From contig NZ_CP165646.1 of assembly GCF_041199995.1 (NCBI RefSeq), positions 310,001 to 374,000 of the forward strand: a DNA stretch of 64,000 nucleotides, read 5' to 3'. A program made the position numbers and the translations under genes. Below are positions 27,820 through 37,344 of the stretch, piece after piece (positions within the stretch are counted from its first letter, which is position 1; every line of letters begins with the position of its first letter). The stretch comes from Leptotrichia sp. HSP-342 (GTDB lineage Bacteria; Fusobacteriota; Fusobacteriia; Fusobacteriales; Leptotrichiaceae). Under the pieces are notes generated by a model. The model was not told where the DNA came from and made no database searches. It was given only the letters and a program-made list of their open reading frames with translations.

Positions 27820-27971
27820 TCATGAGTTTTTATATTTTTTTAGTTTGTCGCAATATATTATACAATCTATGTCATAATAAAAATTTAAAATTCTTTTTCT
27901 ATAATCTTTTTCATATGCCATGATATTATTATATCATATTTTTAGGTCGTTTTTATGCAGGTTTTACTATA
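27820..27971 (-). mobile_element. 5' end of an IS630-family element (terminal repeat plus transposase N-terminus)
   Basis: Read on the minus strand, the segment starts with the terminal sequence TATAGTAAAACCTGCATAAA (27971 downwards). It then gives the promoter-like TATAATAATATC and an ATG at 27921 that encodes MAYEKDYRKRILNFYYD, the typical N-terminus of IS630 transposases. It runs to a stop after 33 residues. About 100 bases of this end match 50945-51044. The rest of the element is lost. The 27696-28045 gap otherwise holds only a 13-codon ORF start (ATGAGCCAT..., with GAAAGGA upstream, minus strand near 27760) that looks like another truncated gene. Confidence 0.75.
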
Positions 27972-28045
27972 ATTATAAAAAATACAGATAAATAATACTA
28001 CTTAAATGAGAAAAGTATGAGTCAGAATTGAATAATCTTGTAGAT

Positions 28046-28080
28046 AAAAAGTTGTAACTAAAATTAAATGTTACAACTCT
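28046..28080 (-). terminator. Terminator of the autotransporter gene
   Basis: GTTGTAAC (28051-28058) and GTTACAAC (28070-28077) form a perfect 8-bp stem. On the minus strand it is followed by TTTTT, 37 bases after the stop codon. Confidence 0.7.
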
Positions 28081-28116
28081 TTCTATTTTTATTTAAATTA
28101 TTTCAAAAAGATTATA

Positions 28117-31032
28117 CTAGAAATTAAATCTAAGTCCTGTGGTAAAAACATTATTATTCCCTTTACCTTTTCCACTGTCAACAGAACTGTCATAGTTTAC
28201 ATACCATCCAAATCTAGAATTTACTTCTGTCAATGCTCCAACTCCAGTCCATGTTTTGTTCTTAGAAAGTCCGATACCTTTTACCTTAAACGTTGCTCCA
28301 GGCAGTCCAGTATATCTTGCGTCAAAGCTCAAGTCCTGCTCATTGAAAGATCTCTGATGTGTTATGTATCCCTGGAATGTAGTAGTCTTGCTTCCACCGT
28401 TCCAGCTTACAGCCTTTCCAACTCTAAGACCAACTAGTGCTGCTGTCTGATTGTAGTTCTTTTTATCAGCAGTCAGTCCAAACTGGCTCTTCTCTTCAGA
28501 GAATGAACCTCTTACAACTGTATCGTGAGTCAATCCCGCAAACGGTGTTACAACAAAGTCACCGTTATCATTTTTAATGTCATATCCTGTTTCTAGATAT
28601 CCAGAATAAACTTTATCATTATGATTAATTTTTGCTCTAGTAAAGTCATTATTGCTTAAAATAATATCTCTTTCAACATCACTGTCAACAAATCCGATAC
28701 CAAAACGACCTTGCAGATAAAAAGGAACATTTTTGTTTCCTAATCTTCCGTATAATGAAACTCCAAAGTTATTAGCATCAGATTTTCCACCATATCTATT
28801 GAATTTAACATTAGCCTTTGAATAAGATAATGCAGTACCTAATATTAAGTTTTCGCCAAACTGCTTGTCAACTCCAACTTGTCCACCAGTAACTTTACTA
28901 TTTCCTTTACCATATCCATCCTGTTTTAATGTACCATTAGCACCAAATCCAGAAACCCATAATCCAAAGTTGTCTCCAACATTATCCAAAGTTCCTAACA
29001 TGACAAGTCTGTTTGATAAATCCTTATTTACAGTTTGTGAATGCTGGAACGTAAGAGCCTGTGCAGAAGCATAGATTTGTCCAGACAGACTATCAAGTAC
29101 AGCAGCTCTATTAGAACGATTTAGAGATTGAAGTTTTGCAGCTTTTTTTTCAAATTGAGCAATATTTTCAGCAGTACCATTTTCAATATTCTGATCTAAT
29201 TCTTGGAAAGCAGTTTCCAAGTTCTTGGCAGTATTTTTTTGCATTTCATCAGATTCTGCTATTTTTTCTACATAGTCTAGTACATTTTTTCTGCTTATCT
29301 TTGTAGAAACAGAATTTTCATTTTGGTTGATTTTAGCGTTTAGCATTTCATCAGTATCAATGGTTTCAAAGTTTCCTTCAATTCTATTGTCTGATGTGAT
29401 TATCTCTTGATTTGTTCCATTTGCGGTAATATATTTTCTTTCACCATTTTCTTCAGGCTTTATTTCAAGTTTTGAATTATTTAAGCTAACTCTTCCTGTT
29501 ACATGAAGATTTGAGTTCAACTCTGCTACAACTCTTGAATTTTCAAGTGATTCATAATTTCCATTAACTTGTGTTGATCCTCTGTTTTCAAGAGTTCCGT
29601 CATTTGTTATATTGTTATTTATTCTGGCGTTATTTGTGGAAAGTATAGCACGTCTACGGACATTCAGTGACGATACATAAGTACCATTTACTCTTAATCT
29701 TCCTGCATTTACATTTGTATCACCAAGGAAAGTTGAGTTTCCCGATAATATAAGTTCTCCTGCTCCATTTTTTTCCAGTCCAGCATTTCCTGAAATATCA
29801 TTTGAGAAAGTATATACTCCACTTGGAATATTTACAATTACACTTGGTCCAAGTGCAAGCTGAGTGTCAAATAAGGAAGGTCCTTTTAATGCCTTATCAA
29901 TGTTTAAAAGTCCCCATCCATAAACAGAATCGACTCCTCTCTCTCCAATATCTGTAGCAGTTGACAATATAGTTTGTCTTATAAGATTTGCATCCATCCA
30001 TGGATACTTTTCTTTGATTAGAGCGGCAGTTCCTGTTACGATTGGTGCCGCAAATGAAGATCCTCCACCTACGAAGCTTCTTCCTCTTATTGTAAATGTG
30101 TGATCACTTATAGCTGTTACAGACCACATTTTTGCAACTCCTGCAGGAGATAATGGTGTAAGATTGCTCCAATCAGTATCTCCCATTCTTGATTCTTCCC
30201 TTGAAGTTAGTCCTACTACATTTATCCATCCTTTTTGTAAATCTGTTTCAAAATATGGGAGTCCCCCTTCAAGAGTAGGTTGGGTATCCGATGAATCATT
30301 TCCAGCGGCCCAAACAAATAATGCTCCATTATTGACTTCATTTCTATAGAATTGGAGCATCGCACTTCCTATCTGATGTCCATAATAATGAGTTGAGGTT
30401 CTTGATGAGTTAAAATCTGTTACCATTGCATCAATTCCGAATGACTGGTTATAAATGGTAACCCCTCTATTTTTTAATTCCTGATACATTTCTAGTGTTG
30501 GCTCAGGTCTTGTTCCATCTGAAGAATGGTTTCCAGCATCAATTGCAAATACAGAGACTCCTTTTGCAATTCCTTCAGTTCTTCCTGCTGCTAATGCAGC
30601 TACAGTTATTCCATGATCATCATTTTCTGTAGATGAGGCAGTAAATCCCGGAACTGTAAATTTTGTCAATCTAGATCCAAACTTCTCAGTAAGATCTGAT
30701 GCAAATGCTGAATTTTCGAATCCCACATCAATAATTCCTACTTTTACTCCTGTTCCTGTAATTGTTGTATTTGAATTATTATGTGGGTTACTACGATTAT
30801 AACTAAGTTCTGTATTATTCCAAGCTATTGTCGGTGTTACAGTTGCAGTTGCAGTTGGTCTGTTTGTTCCAGAAGAAGGCGAATTAGTTGTGGTTCCAAT
30901 ACCACCGCCTCCACCGCCTCCACAGCTTATAACGAGAATAGCCATTCCCATAAGGATTGATCTTTTTTTAAAGTTATATTTTTTTAAAATTCCTTTTATT
31001 CCATTGTTAATCTGATTAAGATTTTTGGACAT
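28117..31032 (-). CDS. Autotransporter subtilisin-like serine protease, lipoprotein signal
   Basis: A 971-residue type V-secreted protease. An extended N-terminus and hydrophobic segment end in a lipobox-like LVISC (Cys37) followed by seven Gly and a Thr/Pro linker. The S8 protease domain has Asp102 (VGIIDVGF), His140 (DDHGITVAAL), oxyanion Asn (WAAGND) and Ser326 (GGGSSFAAP), so the triad is complete. A short passenger beta-helix with a PATR-type motif (LEKNGAGELILSGNSTF) spans about 400-560, then a helical linker. A 12-strand-type beta-barrel (about 700-971) ends TGLRFNF with the expected terminal Phe. It probably processes surface or host proteins. AAGGAG precedes the ATG. It shows the organism has an outer membrane. 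Confidence 0.95.
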   Translation of the reverse strand: MSKNLNQINNGIKGILKKYNFKKRSILMGMAILVISCGGGGGGGIGTTTNSPSSGTNRPTATATVTPTIAWNNTELSYNRSNPHNNSNTTITGTGVKVGIIDVGFENSAFASDLTEKFGSRLTKFTVPGFTASSTENDDHGITVAALAAGRTEGIAKGVSVFAIDAGNHSSDGTRPEPTLEMYQELKNRGVTIYNQSFGIDAMVTDFNSSRTSTHYYGHQIGSAMLQFYRNEVNNGALFVWAAGNDSSDTQPTLEGGLPYFETDLQKGWINVVGLTSREESRMGDTDWSNLTPLSPAGVAKMWSVTAISDHTFTIRGRSFVGGGSSFAAPIVTGTAALIKEKYPWMDANLIRQTILSTATDIGERGVDSVYGWGLLNIDKALKGPSLFDTQLALGPSVIVNIPSGVYTFSNDISGNAGLEKNGAGELILSGNSTFLGDTNVNAGRLRVNGTYVSSLNVRRRAILSTNNARINNNITNDGTLENRGSTQVNGNYESLENSRVVAELNSNLHVTGRVSLNNSKLEIKPEENGERKYITANGTNQEIITSDNRIEGNFETIDTDEMLNAKINQNENSVSTKISRKNVLDYVEKIAESDEMQKNTAKNLETAFQELDQNIENGTAENIAQFEKKAAKLQSLNRSNRAAVLDSLSGQIYASAQALTFQHSQTVNKDLSNRLVMLGTLDNVGDNFGLWVSGFGANGTLKQDGYGKGNSKVTGGQVGVDKQFGENLILGTALSYSKANVKFNRYGGKSDANNFGVSLYGRLGNKNVPFYLQGRFGIGFVDSDVERDIILSNNDFTRAKINHNDKVYSGYLETGYDIKNDNGDFVVTPFAGLTHDTVVRGSFSEEKSQFGLTADKKNYNQTAALVGLRVGKAVSWNGGSKTTTFQGYITHQRSFNEQDLSFDARYTGLPGATFKVKGIGLSKNKTWTGVGALTEVNSRFGWYVNYDSSVDSGKGKGNNNVFTTGLRFNF

Positions 31033-31291
31033 AGTGCTTTCTCCTTTTCAATATTTTTATTCTTGAATTTTGCATATGTTTAAGTTCACTATTATTAAAA
31101 AATTGACTTTTTGATGTAAAATTAAAAAAAATAAAATTTTTTTAATTATAAAACTCAATTTTAAAAGTATAAATTTAGCAAATATAAATACTGCAATTTA
31201 GATTTTCAAATTATCTTAATTTATAATTATAATAAATTTCCAATAATATTCTATCATATTTTTTAGAAAATCTCACTATAAACTAAAAATT

Positions 31292-31993
31292 TTATTTAAA
31301 AATTTCGCCAGCTTCCTTGTACCATAAAACTAAGTCCAGCTCATCTATTTTTATTTTTGAAAAATTAGAATATTCTCGCATTTTTTCCTCAATTTCATAG
31401 TATTTTTTTTCAGTTATTGTTTTAGGAATTTCGCTAATTACATTAAGTGCTTTGAGATTTCTTAGAATATGTCTATCCAAAATGGCAATATTTTCTCCAA
31501 ACCCAAGATTTCTGAGCACATGATTTGCCTCTTTTAATCCCATTCCTTTAATATTTTTCAAAATCCATTTTCTTTTTTCAAAAGTATCGCCAATTTCTGA
31601 TAATATTTTTTTTGGCTGCAATTTTCCATCTTTTGTCATTAATTCCCGTAATTCCACCAAGTATCGTGATTTATTATTCTTAAATCTGACAATATTTAGA
31701 AATTCTACTATTTCTTCAGGCTTTCCGTTGTAAAGCAGTCCATTTTCCACCAAAGTTGTAATGGCTTGCCAAGCATTTTTTGCTTTTGACTGAGGTGTCA
31801 GAATACAAAATGCCATTTCCGCAAATACTTCTTTTTCTGTACCTTTCCAAGCCTTTTTATAGCCTTCTATAGCTTTTCCGATACCTTTTTTTATTTCTTT
31901 ATAAATTTTAAGAATTTCTTCGTGTTTTTCCTTATCAATTCTTTTGCTAATTTCATTGTTTTCTATATTCTTTTTTTGTTTTTTTTCAGACAT
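31292..31993 (-). CDS. Ogg2-type N-glycosylase/DNA lyase (8-oxoguanine repair)
   Basis: A 233-residue HhH-GPD glycosylase of the archaeal/Thermotoga Ogg2 type. The helix-hairpin-helix NIKGMGLKEANHVLRNLGF holds catalytic Lys154, and catalytic Asp173 lies in IAILDRHILRNL. A Lys-rich N-terminal extension of about 25 residues precedes the domain. The C-terminal end WYKEAGEIFK matches the short Ogg2 tail. It removes 8-oxoguanine and cuts the strand by beta-elimination. GAGG precedes the ATG. Confidence 0.9.
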   Translation of the reverse strand: MSEKKQKKNIENNEISKRIDKEKHEEILKIYKEIKKGIGKAIEGYKKAWKGTEKEVFAEMAFCILTPQSKAKNAWQAITTLVENGLLYNGKPEEIVEFLNIVRFKNNKSRYLVELRELMTKDGKLQPKKILSEIGDTFEKRKWILKNIKGMGLKEANHVLRNLGFGENIAILDRHILRNLKALNVISEIPKTITEKKYYEIEEKMREYSNFSKIKIDELDLVLWYKEAGEIFK

Positions 31994-32025
31994 AATTAAA
32001 ATTCCTCGTTTTATTATTTTTTATT

Positions 32026-32901
32026 TTATTTCAGAAAAAAATTTCCGATTTCATCAATAGTTTCTTCTGATTCCTTGAGAGGTGCCAAAATCCAGTCGTG
32101 GCACAAATTTTCCCCAATTTTTATTTCTACACTTGTTCCGATTGCAACTTCCATCAAATCACTTAATTTTAAGCAATCAGGATATAAAATTTCATTTGTT
32201 CCGAAAATTAGAAAAATTTCTCCAAGATTATCCATATTTCCATAAATTGGTGAAATCATAGGATTTTTCACATCCAGTTCTCCTGCAAACTGTTTTCCTG
32301 TTATAACAAGCCCATTCAGTGGCAAGAGAGGATCTTTTTCTGCAAATTCAGGTATTTCTTCATTTGTCATTGAAACATCTACCCAAGGTGACATTAATGC
32401 AGTTTTCTTTGGAAATGGCAAATCTTTCTTATTTTTCAATATTTGTAAAAATGCAAGTGCCAAGCCACCGCCAGAAGAATCACCAAATAAGTAAAATTCA
32501 TCATCATTATATTTATTAGTTATATGTCTGTAGGCATCCATTAATACTTTATGAGCTTTTTCAACAGTATTTTCTGGAGCAAGTGGATAGTCAATGAATG
32601 TAACTTTTAAATGAAATTTCTTTACTAATTTTTCAATAATATTTTTGTGAGCTCTGACAGCACGCATTACATAAGCTCCGCCGTGTAGAAAAACAACATG
32701 TCTGTTATAGCTTTCTTCTGAAAAAACTGTCAAAACTTGATATTCATCAATAAATTGTTCGTTAGTAATAAGCGACTTGTCAAAATTTTTTTTATTCAAA
32801 AAATCTGTATCTCTTCTCGGATTTAAAAAATCTTTTTCCTTATATTTTTTCATATTCACCAATTTTGCGATTGGCACTGCAATATCTGATAGTAAACTCA
32901 T
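32026..32901 (-). CDS. Alpha/beta hydrolase, hormone-sensitive-lipase-like esterase
   Basis: A 291-residue esterase. It has the oxyanion motif HGGA at 73-76, nucleophile motif GDSSGGG with Ser142, a probable acidic residue around FGTNEILYPDC, and catalytic His in CHDWIL near 268. It has no signal peptide, so it is cytoplasmic. The substrate is unknown (short acyl esters are usual). It precedes the Ogg gene by 32 bases on the same strand, so they may be co-transcribed. The start has no close ribosome site; an AAGGAG lies about 35 bases upstream. Confidence 0.87.
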   Translation of the reverse strand: MSLLSDIAVPIAKLVNMKKYKEKDFLNPRRDTDFLNKKNFDKSLITNEQFIDEYQVLTVFSEESYNRHVVFLHGGAYVMRAVRAHKNIIEKLVKKFHLKVTFIDYPLAPENTVEKAHKVLMDAYRHITNKYNDDEFYLFGDSSGGGLALAFLQILKNKKDLPFPKKTALMSPWVDVSMTNEEIPEFAEKDPLLPLNGLVITGKQFAGELDVKNPMISPIYGNMDNLGEIFLIFGTNEILYPDCLKLSDLMEVAIGTSVEIKIGENLCHDWILAPLKESEETIDEIGNFFLK

Positions 32902-33101
32902 TTTTTAATTTTATTTTTTAAGAAAAATAATAAAACTCCTTTCTTATTTTTTAGATTTATGTTATTTTTATTTAGAACATATTTTAAAGTTAAAATTAAT
33001 CTAAATAATTAAAAGTTAATATTTTAAAATTTATTCGAATAAGATTAATATAAGTTAGATTATTTAAGCAGCAGATTTTTTTGAATATAATACATTATAT
33101 T

Positions 33102-33683
33102 TTATTTAATAAATTTTATTTTATCTTCAATTTCTGCATAACGCTCTTTTCCAATAATCTTTTCTAAATCGACATTCGATCTTATGTTATTTTTTTCAAT
33201 TTCAGGAAGTAATTTTTTTATTTCCTTATTTGTAAATCCTATTTTTTTTAATTCTTTTTCATTTAACGTGTTAATATTGTATTTTGTAATTTCACGTCCA
33301 TAATTTTTGGTTGAATCCTGAATTTTTTCATTATCCACAAACAAAAATTTTTGTGTGATTTCCAAGCCAGACTTTCCAAATCCTGAAATGTTTTTTACTT
33401 CATTAACATCTTTAATAATACCAACTTCGTCTCTATATTTTACAAATTTTTCAGCCTTATTTTTATTAATTCCCAATTTTAGCAAATCCTTGTATTCAAC
33501 ATTATTAATGTCAAATTTCACATTACTTTTTGTCAAATCAGCATCTTTTTTAGCTTTTTCCTTTTTATAATTTTTTTCCTTACTAATTTCAATTTCAGGA
33601 ATATTTTTGTCCTCAATTAAAAGTCTTAAAAAATTTCCCGCAATTAACAGTATTACAAAAATAATGACATATTTTATTTTCAT
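33102..33683 (-). CDS. Membrane-anchored helix-hairpin-helix protein (ComEA-like)
   Basis: A 193-residue protein with an N-terminal signal or anchor (about 1-20, IKYVIIFVILLIAGNFL) and a Lys-rich linker. Two or three HhH units follow: FDINNVEYKDLLKLGINKNKA, then VGIIKDVNEVKNISGFGKSG, then YNINTLNEKELKKIGFTNKE. Exported HhH proteins such as ComEA bind DNA during uptake; a competence role is possible but no com genes are nearby. GGGGGA precedes the ATG. Confidence 0.75.
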   Translation of the reverse strand: MKIKYVIIFVILLIAGNFLRLLIEDKNIPEIEISKEKNYKKEKAKKDADLTKSNVKFDINNVEYKDLLKLGINKNKAEKFVKYRDEVGIIKDVNEVKNISGFGKSGLEITQKFLFVDNEKIQDSTKNYGREITKYNINTLNEKELKKIGFTNKEIKKLLPEIEKNNIRSNVDLEKIIGKERYAEIEDKIKFIK

Positions 33684-33908
33684 AAATAATCCCCCTTTTG
33701 ATTACATTATACTTAAATATTTCCCCAAAATCTGCCACTTAAATAAAATAACTTATATTTTATGACAAATTATACCATATTGATTTGTTATTTGATAGAT
33801 AAAAAAATTAAAATTTGGATTTTGTTATTTTGTAGTCATTAAAGAAAATTTTTATCTATTTAATTAAGTTATTTTCTAAATTTTTTATATATTCTTTCTT
33901 TTTTATTT

Positions 33909-34035
33909 TCGCAGGATTGCTCATTGCCGCAAATCCTGCACCTATGGCTAGACTCCGACTTTTATTTGTCCAACTCCGAAACTCCTCCTTCCAGTCGTCA
34001 AACAATCGTAGTTGAACAAATAAAAGCTCCGTCGG
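33909..34035 (-). repeat. Family B hairpin element, copy 1
   Basis: Read on the minus strand, GACGGAGC is followed by arm CTTTTATTTGTTCAACT, an internal segment, and pairing arm AGTTGGACAAATAAAAG. Then comes the conserved tail GTCGGAGTCTAGCCATAGG and a second hairpin GCAGGATTTGC/GCAATCCTGC. It is nearly identical to copy 62179-62372. No ORF. A separate sequence TTAAATAGAGTTTAGTATAA follows at about 34125-34146 and matches the ends of the 55347-55699 unit. Confidence 0.75.
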
Positions 34036-34189
34036 TTTATTAAAACTAAAAAATTATATTTTGATTATTTAAAAATACCAGTTTTTTATTCATCATTAGA
34101 AAAATTTATAGTAAATCCGTTATTTAAATAGAGTTTAGTATAACTAATACTTGGAATTTATTTTAGTATAATTACAAAAAATAATCTTA

Positions 34190-34380
34190 TATTAAAATAA
34201 ATTTCAAGCAAAATTTCGTTAGAAGAAAAATAGCTGTTTGAGCTTTTGGAACAAATTTTAAATTAGATAAGATTGTTTGAATTAAAATTATTTATATTCA
34301 AAAGCGAGTTCTATTTTTCTTATATAAGAAAGTTTTGCGTAAAGCGGGGTTGTAAGGGCATGGCGTCTGATGCCCTTACG
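34190..34380 (+). repeat. Family A element, single copy
   Basis: From AAATAAATTTCAAGC and AAATTTCGTT through CTGTTTGAGCTTTT, CAAAAGCGAGTT, AGAAAGTTTTGCGTAAAGC, to the terminal hairpin 34352-34379. The hairpin has arms GTAAGGGCAT/ATGCCCTTAC and loop GGCGTCTG. All blocks recur in reverse in the copy at 40671-40870. Confidence 0.8.
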
Positions 34381-34579
34381 TCAAAAAAGATTTAGAATTA
34401 TAAATAAAAAATAATAATTAGTTAAAATACTCTAAAAAATAAGTGGTTAAGAAAATAACTTTATTGAGGGAGAAAAAAGAAAATAAAATAATTTTCTCAT
34501 TTTTTTTTAACTAAGAATGTGATATTATAATATAAAAATAAATAGTAAAATCAAAAATTATGATAAGAGGTGTTTATCA

Positions 34580-36442
34580 ATGGGAAAAATTATAGAAAAA
34601 TTTAAGAAGTTATTTGGATATTTTAAGGGAGGGGTTGAGAGGTTTAGAGTGACGGTTGTCTTTACGTTAATAGTTTTTGGATTAGTTGTTTTTGCTACAG
34701 AACTTGAGAATCTTAATTATGAAAAGCTTTCTGTTGTTTCTTCGAGCTTGATAGAGATAAATAAATGCTTTGTGCTTGGTATTTTTTTAACTGGGATGTT
34801 TGAAGTTATTAGGGAACAATATTTTGAAGAAAGAAAAAAATGGATAATTAGAACTATTTATACAGTTTTAACTGTTATTATTGGATTTGGAGCTTATGTT
34901 CTCTGTTTTATTGTTTATAATTTTGAAATCGGATTTTGGATGTTATTGCCTATTTCAATATTAATTTTTCTTTTAGTACCTATTTTAAAAAATGAAAATA
35001 AGGAAAAATATTTGCAGTCTGTGTTTGTAAATTTTGTTGTATCATTAATTTTTGCAACTGTACTTTATATTGGAATTTCATTAATTTTAGCGACAATTAC
35101 TGCATTGTTTGGGTTTGAGATGTTTTATGGCTTTGTTTTAAGATTTTATATGTATTCGTGGGTATTCATATTTGATGTTTTGGGAATATCGCTTTTCTTA
35201 TCATTGTTGAAAAAGCCTAGTGATAATTTGGAAAGTTATGATTTTCCGTATATTTTAAAAATGCTTATAAAATTTGTAATTACTCCGCTAATTATTATTT
35301 ATACTGGGATTTTATATGTTTATCTTGCAACTGTAGTTATATCTATGAAATTACCAAAGGGGCTAATTTCGCATCTTGTCCTTTGGTACACAGCGTTTAG
35401 CCTTATTGTTATCATTTTGATAACTCCGCTTGCTAAAAATGACAAATTCTTAGGTAATTTTAAAAAATATTTTCCATATTTTTCTATACCTTTAATTTTT
35501 GCTTCACTGTTTGCAATTTTTCAAAGAATTTACCAGTATGGAATTACAGAGAACCGATATTATGTGCTTCTTCTTATATTCTGGCTATTTTTCTGCATGA
35601 TTTTATACATAATAAAATCAAAAGTGACAGGAGTTTTTATAAGTTTGATTATTTGTTTAATAATTGCTGTTTATACTCCATTTAGTGCAGAAAAAGTGAG
35701 TATTTACAGTCAAAGTCAAAGATTGAAGAGAATGCTTGTAAAATATGGAGCTTTAAAAGATGGAAAAGTTTCCAAAATTACACAAAACTTGAGTAATAAG
35801 CAAGGAAATGAACTTTATACAGCGATTGACTATATATCTGCTAGACAAGGCTCATCGGTTAAAAATCTTGGATTAAAAAATTCTGCTGGAAAAATCTATC
35901 AAACTTCTCATGATTTGGAAAAGGATTTGGGAATTAAAGATTCTTGGAGAGAGTATTATTCCTATGGTATTGAAGATGATGATGACAGAGAAAGTTATGA
36001 TGAAAGAAAAGTAATTACATATAACTTAAAGACAAATGAAAATACTTCAGCTATTTTGGAAACAAATGGCTATGATAATGTCATTCATTACCGAAAAGAT
36101 TGGGGAGAACCATCTACTCAGACAAATGAATCTGATAAATACAAAGTTGTCATTCTAAATAAAATAATAACAATAAGTGCTAAAAATGGTACAGAACTTG
36201 CGAAATTTAATTATGAAGACATAATAAAGCAAGTCTCAGCAAAATTAAAAACTTTGAAATTCGAAAATCTAGGAAGTCAAGATGAAGAATACAAAGTTCC
36301 TCAAAAAGACTTTGAATACATCGGAACAGCAGGAAATATAAATTACAAAATTTCATTACAAAGTATTTATGAAGAAATAAAGGATGGGAAAATGACGGAT
36401 ATGAATTATGAATTTGATTTCATGTTTTCTGAGAAAAAATAA
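34580..36442 (+). CDS. DUF4153 family multi-pass membrane protein
   Basis: A 620-residue protein. The N-terminal 370 residues contain about ten to twelve TM helices (for example VTVVFTLIVFGLVVFA at about 25-41, LLLIFWLFFCMILYII near 340). The C-terminal 240 residues are soluble and charged (SQSQRLKRMLVKYGALKDGK at the border). This two-part form matches DUF4153 proteins of Fusobacteriota. Function unknown. GAGGTG precedes the ATG. Confidence 0.82.
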   Translation: MGKIIEKFKKLFGYFKGGVERFRVTVVFTLIVFGLVVFATELENLNYEKLSVVSSSLIEINKCFVLGIFLTGMFEVIREQYFEERKKWIIRTIYTVLTVIIGFGAYVLCFIVYNFEIGFWMLLPISILIFLLVPILKNENKEKYLQSVFVNFVVSLIFATVLYIGISLILATITALFGFEMFYGFVLRFYMYSWVFIFDVLGISLFLSLLKKPSDNLESYDFPYILKMLIKFVITPLIIIYTGILYVYLATVVISMKLPKGLISHLVLWYTAFSLIVIILITPLAKNDKFLGNFKKYFPYFSIPLIFASLFAIFQRIYQYGITENRYYVLLLIFWLFFCMILYIIKSKVTGVFISLIICLIIAVYTPFSAEKVSIYSQSQRLKRMLVKYGALKDGKVSKITQNLSNKQGNELYTAIDYISARQGSSVKNLGLKNSAGKIYQTSHDLEKDLGIKDSWREYYSYGIEDDDDRESYDERKVITYNLKTNENTSAILETNGYDNVIHYRKDWGEPSTQTNESDKYKVVILNKIITISAKNGTELAKFNYEDIIKQVSAKLKTLKFENLGSQDEEYKVPQKDFEYIGTAGNINYKISLQSIYEEIKDGKMTDMNYEFDFMFSEKK

Positions 36443-36546
36443 TTACTAAAGAATGAGAAATAAAAAATCTGAATCTTTCTTAAAATAAAGACGGAGTTGA
36501 TTTAAAAGTTATAAGTTTGATTTCAGTTTTTTGTGAAAGGAGAAAA

Positions 36547-37344
36547 ATGACAATAAGAAAAAAATATATATTAATAAATTTTTCTGTTACGATATTTGTA
36601 TTACTAATTATATTCGTTTTGTGGTTACGAATGCAACACTCAATTTTTAATTATATATTGATTATTTCGTTAATCTTGGTGTTTGAATTTCTGAAAATAG
36701 ATAAAAGAATGTATATGTACTTTTATCAAAAATATATGAATATATTAAATGAAGAACTTGATCCTGAAAAATTTATAGAAATTACGCAAAATGAATACGA
36801 CAGAAATAAAAATAAGCGATATAGAAATTATATGAAACTGAATCTTTGTGCGGGATATTCTTCATTGGGAAAAGTAAAGGAAGCGTATCAAAATTTAAAG
36901 GATATAGATTTATCCAAAAAATCATTATTCAGGGAACAGGATAAAATCCTGTATTACTATAACGAAGCGCTGTTATTGCATGGACTCGAAAGAAAAGAAG
37001 AGGCAATAGTGATTTACAAAGAAAAAGTTTTAAAAATGATGGAGAAATTTAAAACTAAAAAAGGAATTGATGAAACAAATGCTATGATTGAATTTTTAAA
37101 TGGAATTTTATTTTATGAAAATGATAGCACAAAAATGATAGAAATTTTATCAGAAACATTAAAAAAGCTAAGTGTTAAACGTCAGGTTTTGGTAATTAAG
37201 CATTTATTGGCAAACTATAAGTCAAAAGCAAGAGAGATAGAAGAAGCAAGAAAATTATACGAAGAAGTTATTGAAAACGGGAATAAGTTATACATTGTAG
37301 AAGAGGCAAAAGAAAAGTTAAAAAATTTGATAGAAACAAACTGA
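36547..37344 (+). CDS. Membrane protein with TPR-like helical repeats
   Basis: 265 residues from ATG 36547, which has AAAGGAG 4 bases before it; the longer in-frame form from 36517 has no ribosome site. Two TM helices (about 6-45) are followed by a cytoplasmic helical region with TPR-like phasing: NLCAGYSSLGKVKEAYQNL, YYNEALLLHGLERKEEAIVI, EEARKLYEEVIENG. TPR regions mediate protein contacts; the partner is unknown. Its stop overlaps the ATG of the broken ydcF gene (ATGA). Confidence 0.75.
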   Translation: MTIRKKYILINFSVTIFVLLIIFVLWLRMQHSIFNYILIISLILVFEFLKIDKRMYMYFYQKYMNILNEELDPEKFIEITQNEYDRNKNKRYRNYMKLNLCAGYSSLGKVKEAYQNLKDIDLSKKSLFREQDKILYYYNEALLLHGLERKEEAIVIYKEKVLKMMEKFKTKKGIDETNAMIEFLNGILFYENDSTKMIEILSETLKKLSVKRQVLVIKHLLANYKSKAREIEEARKLYEEVIENGNKLYIVEEAKEKLKNLIETN

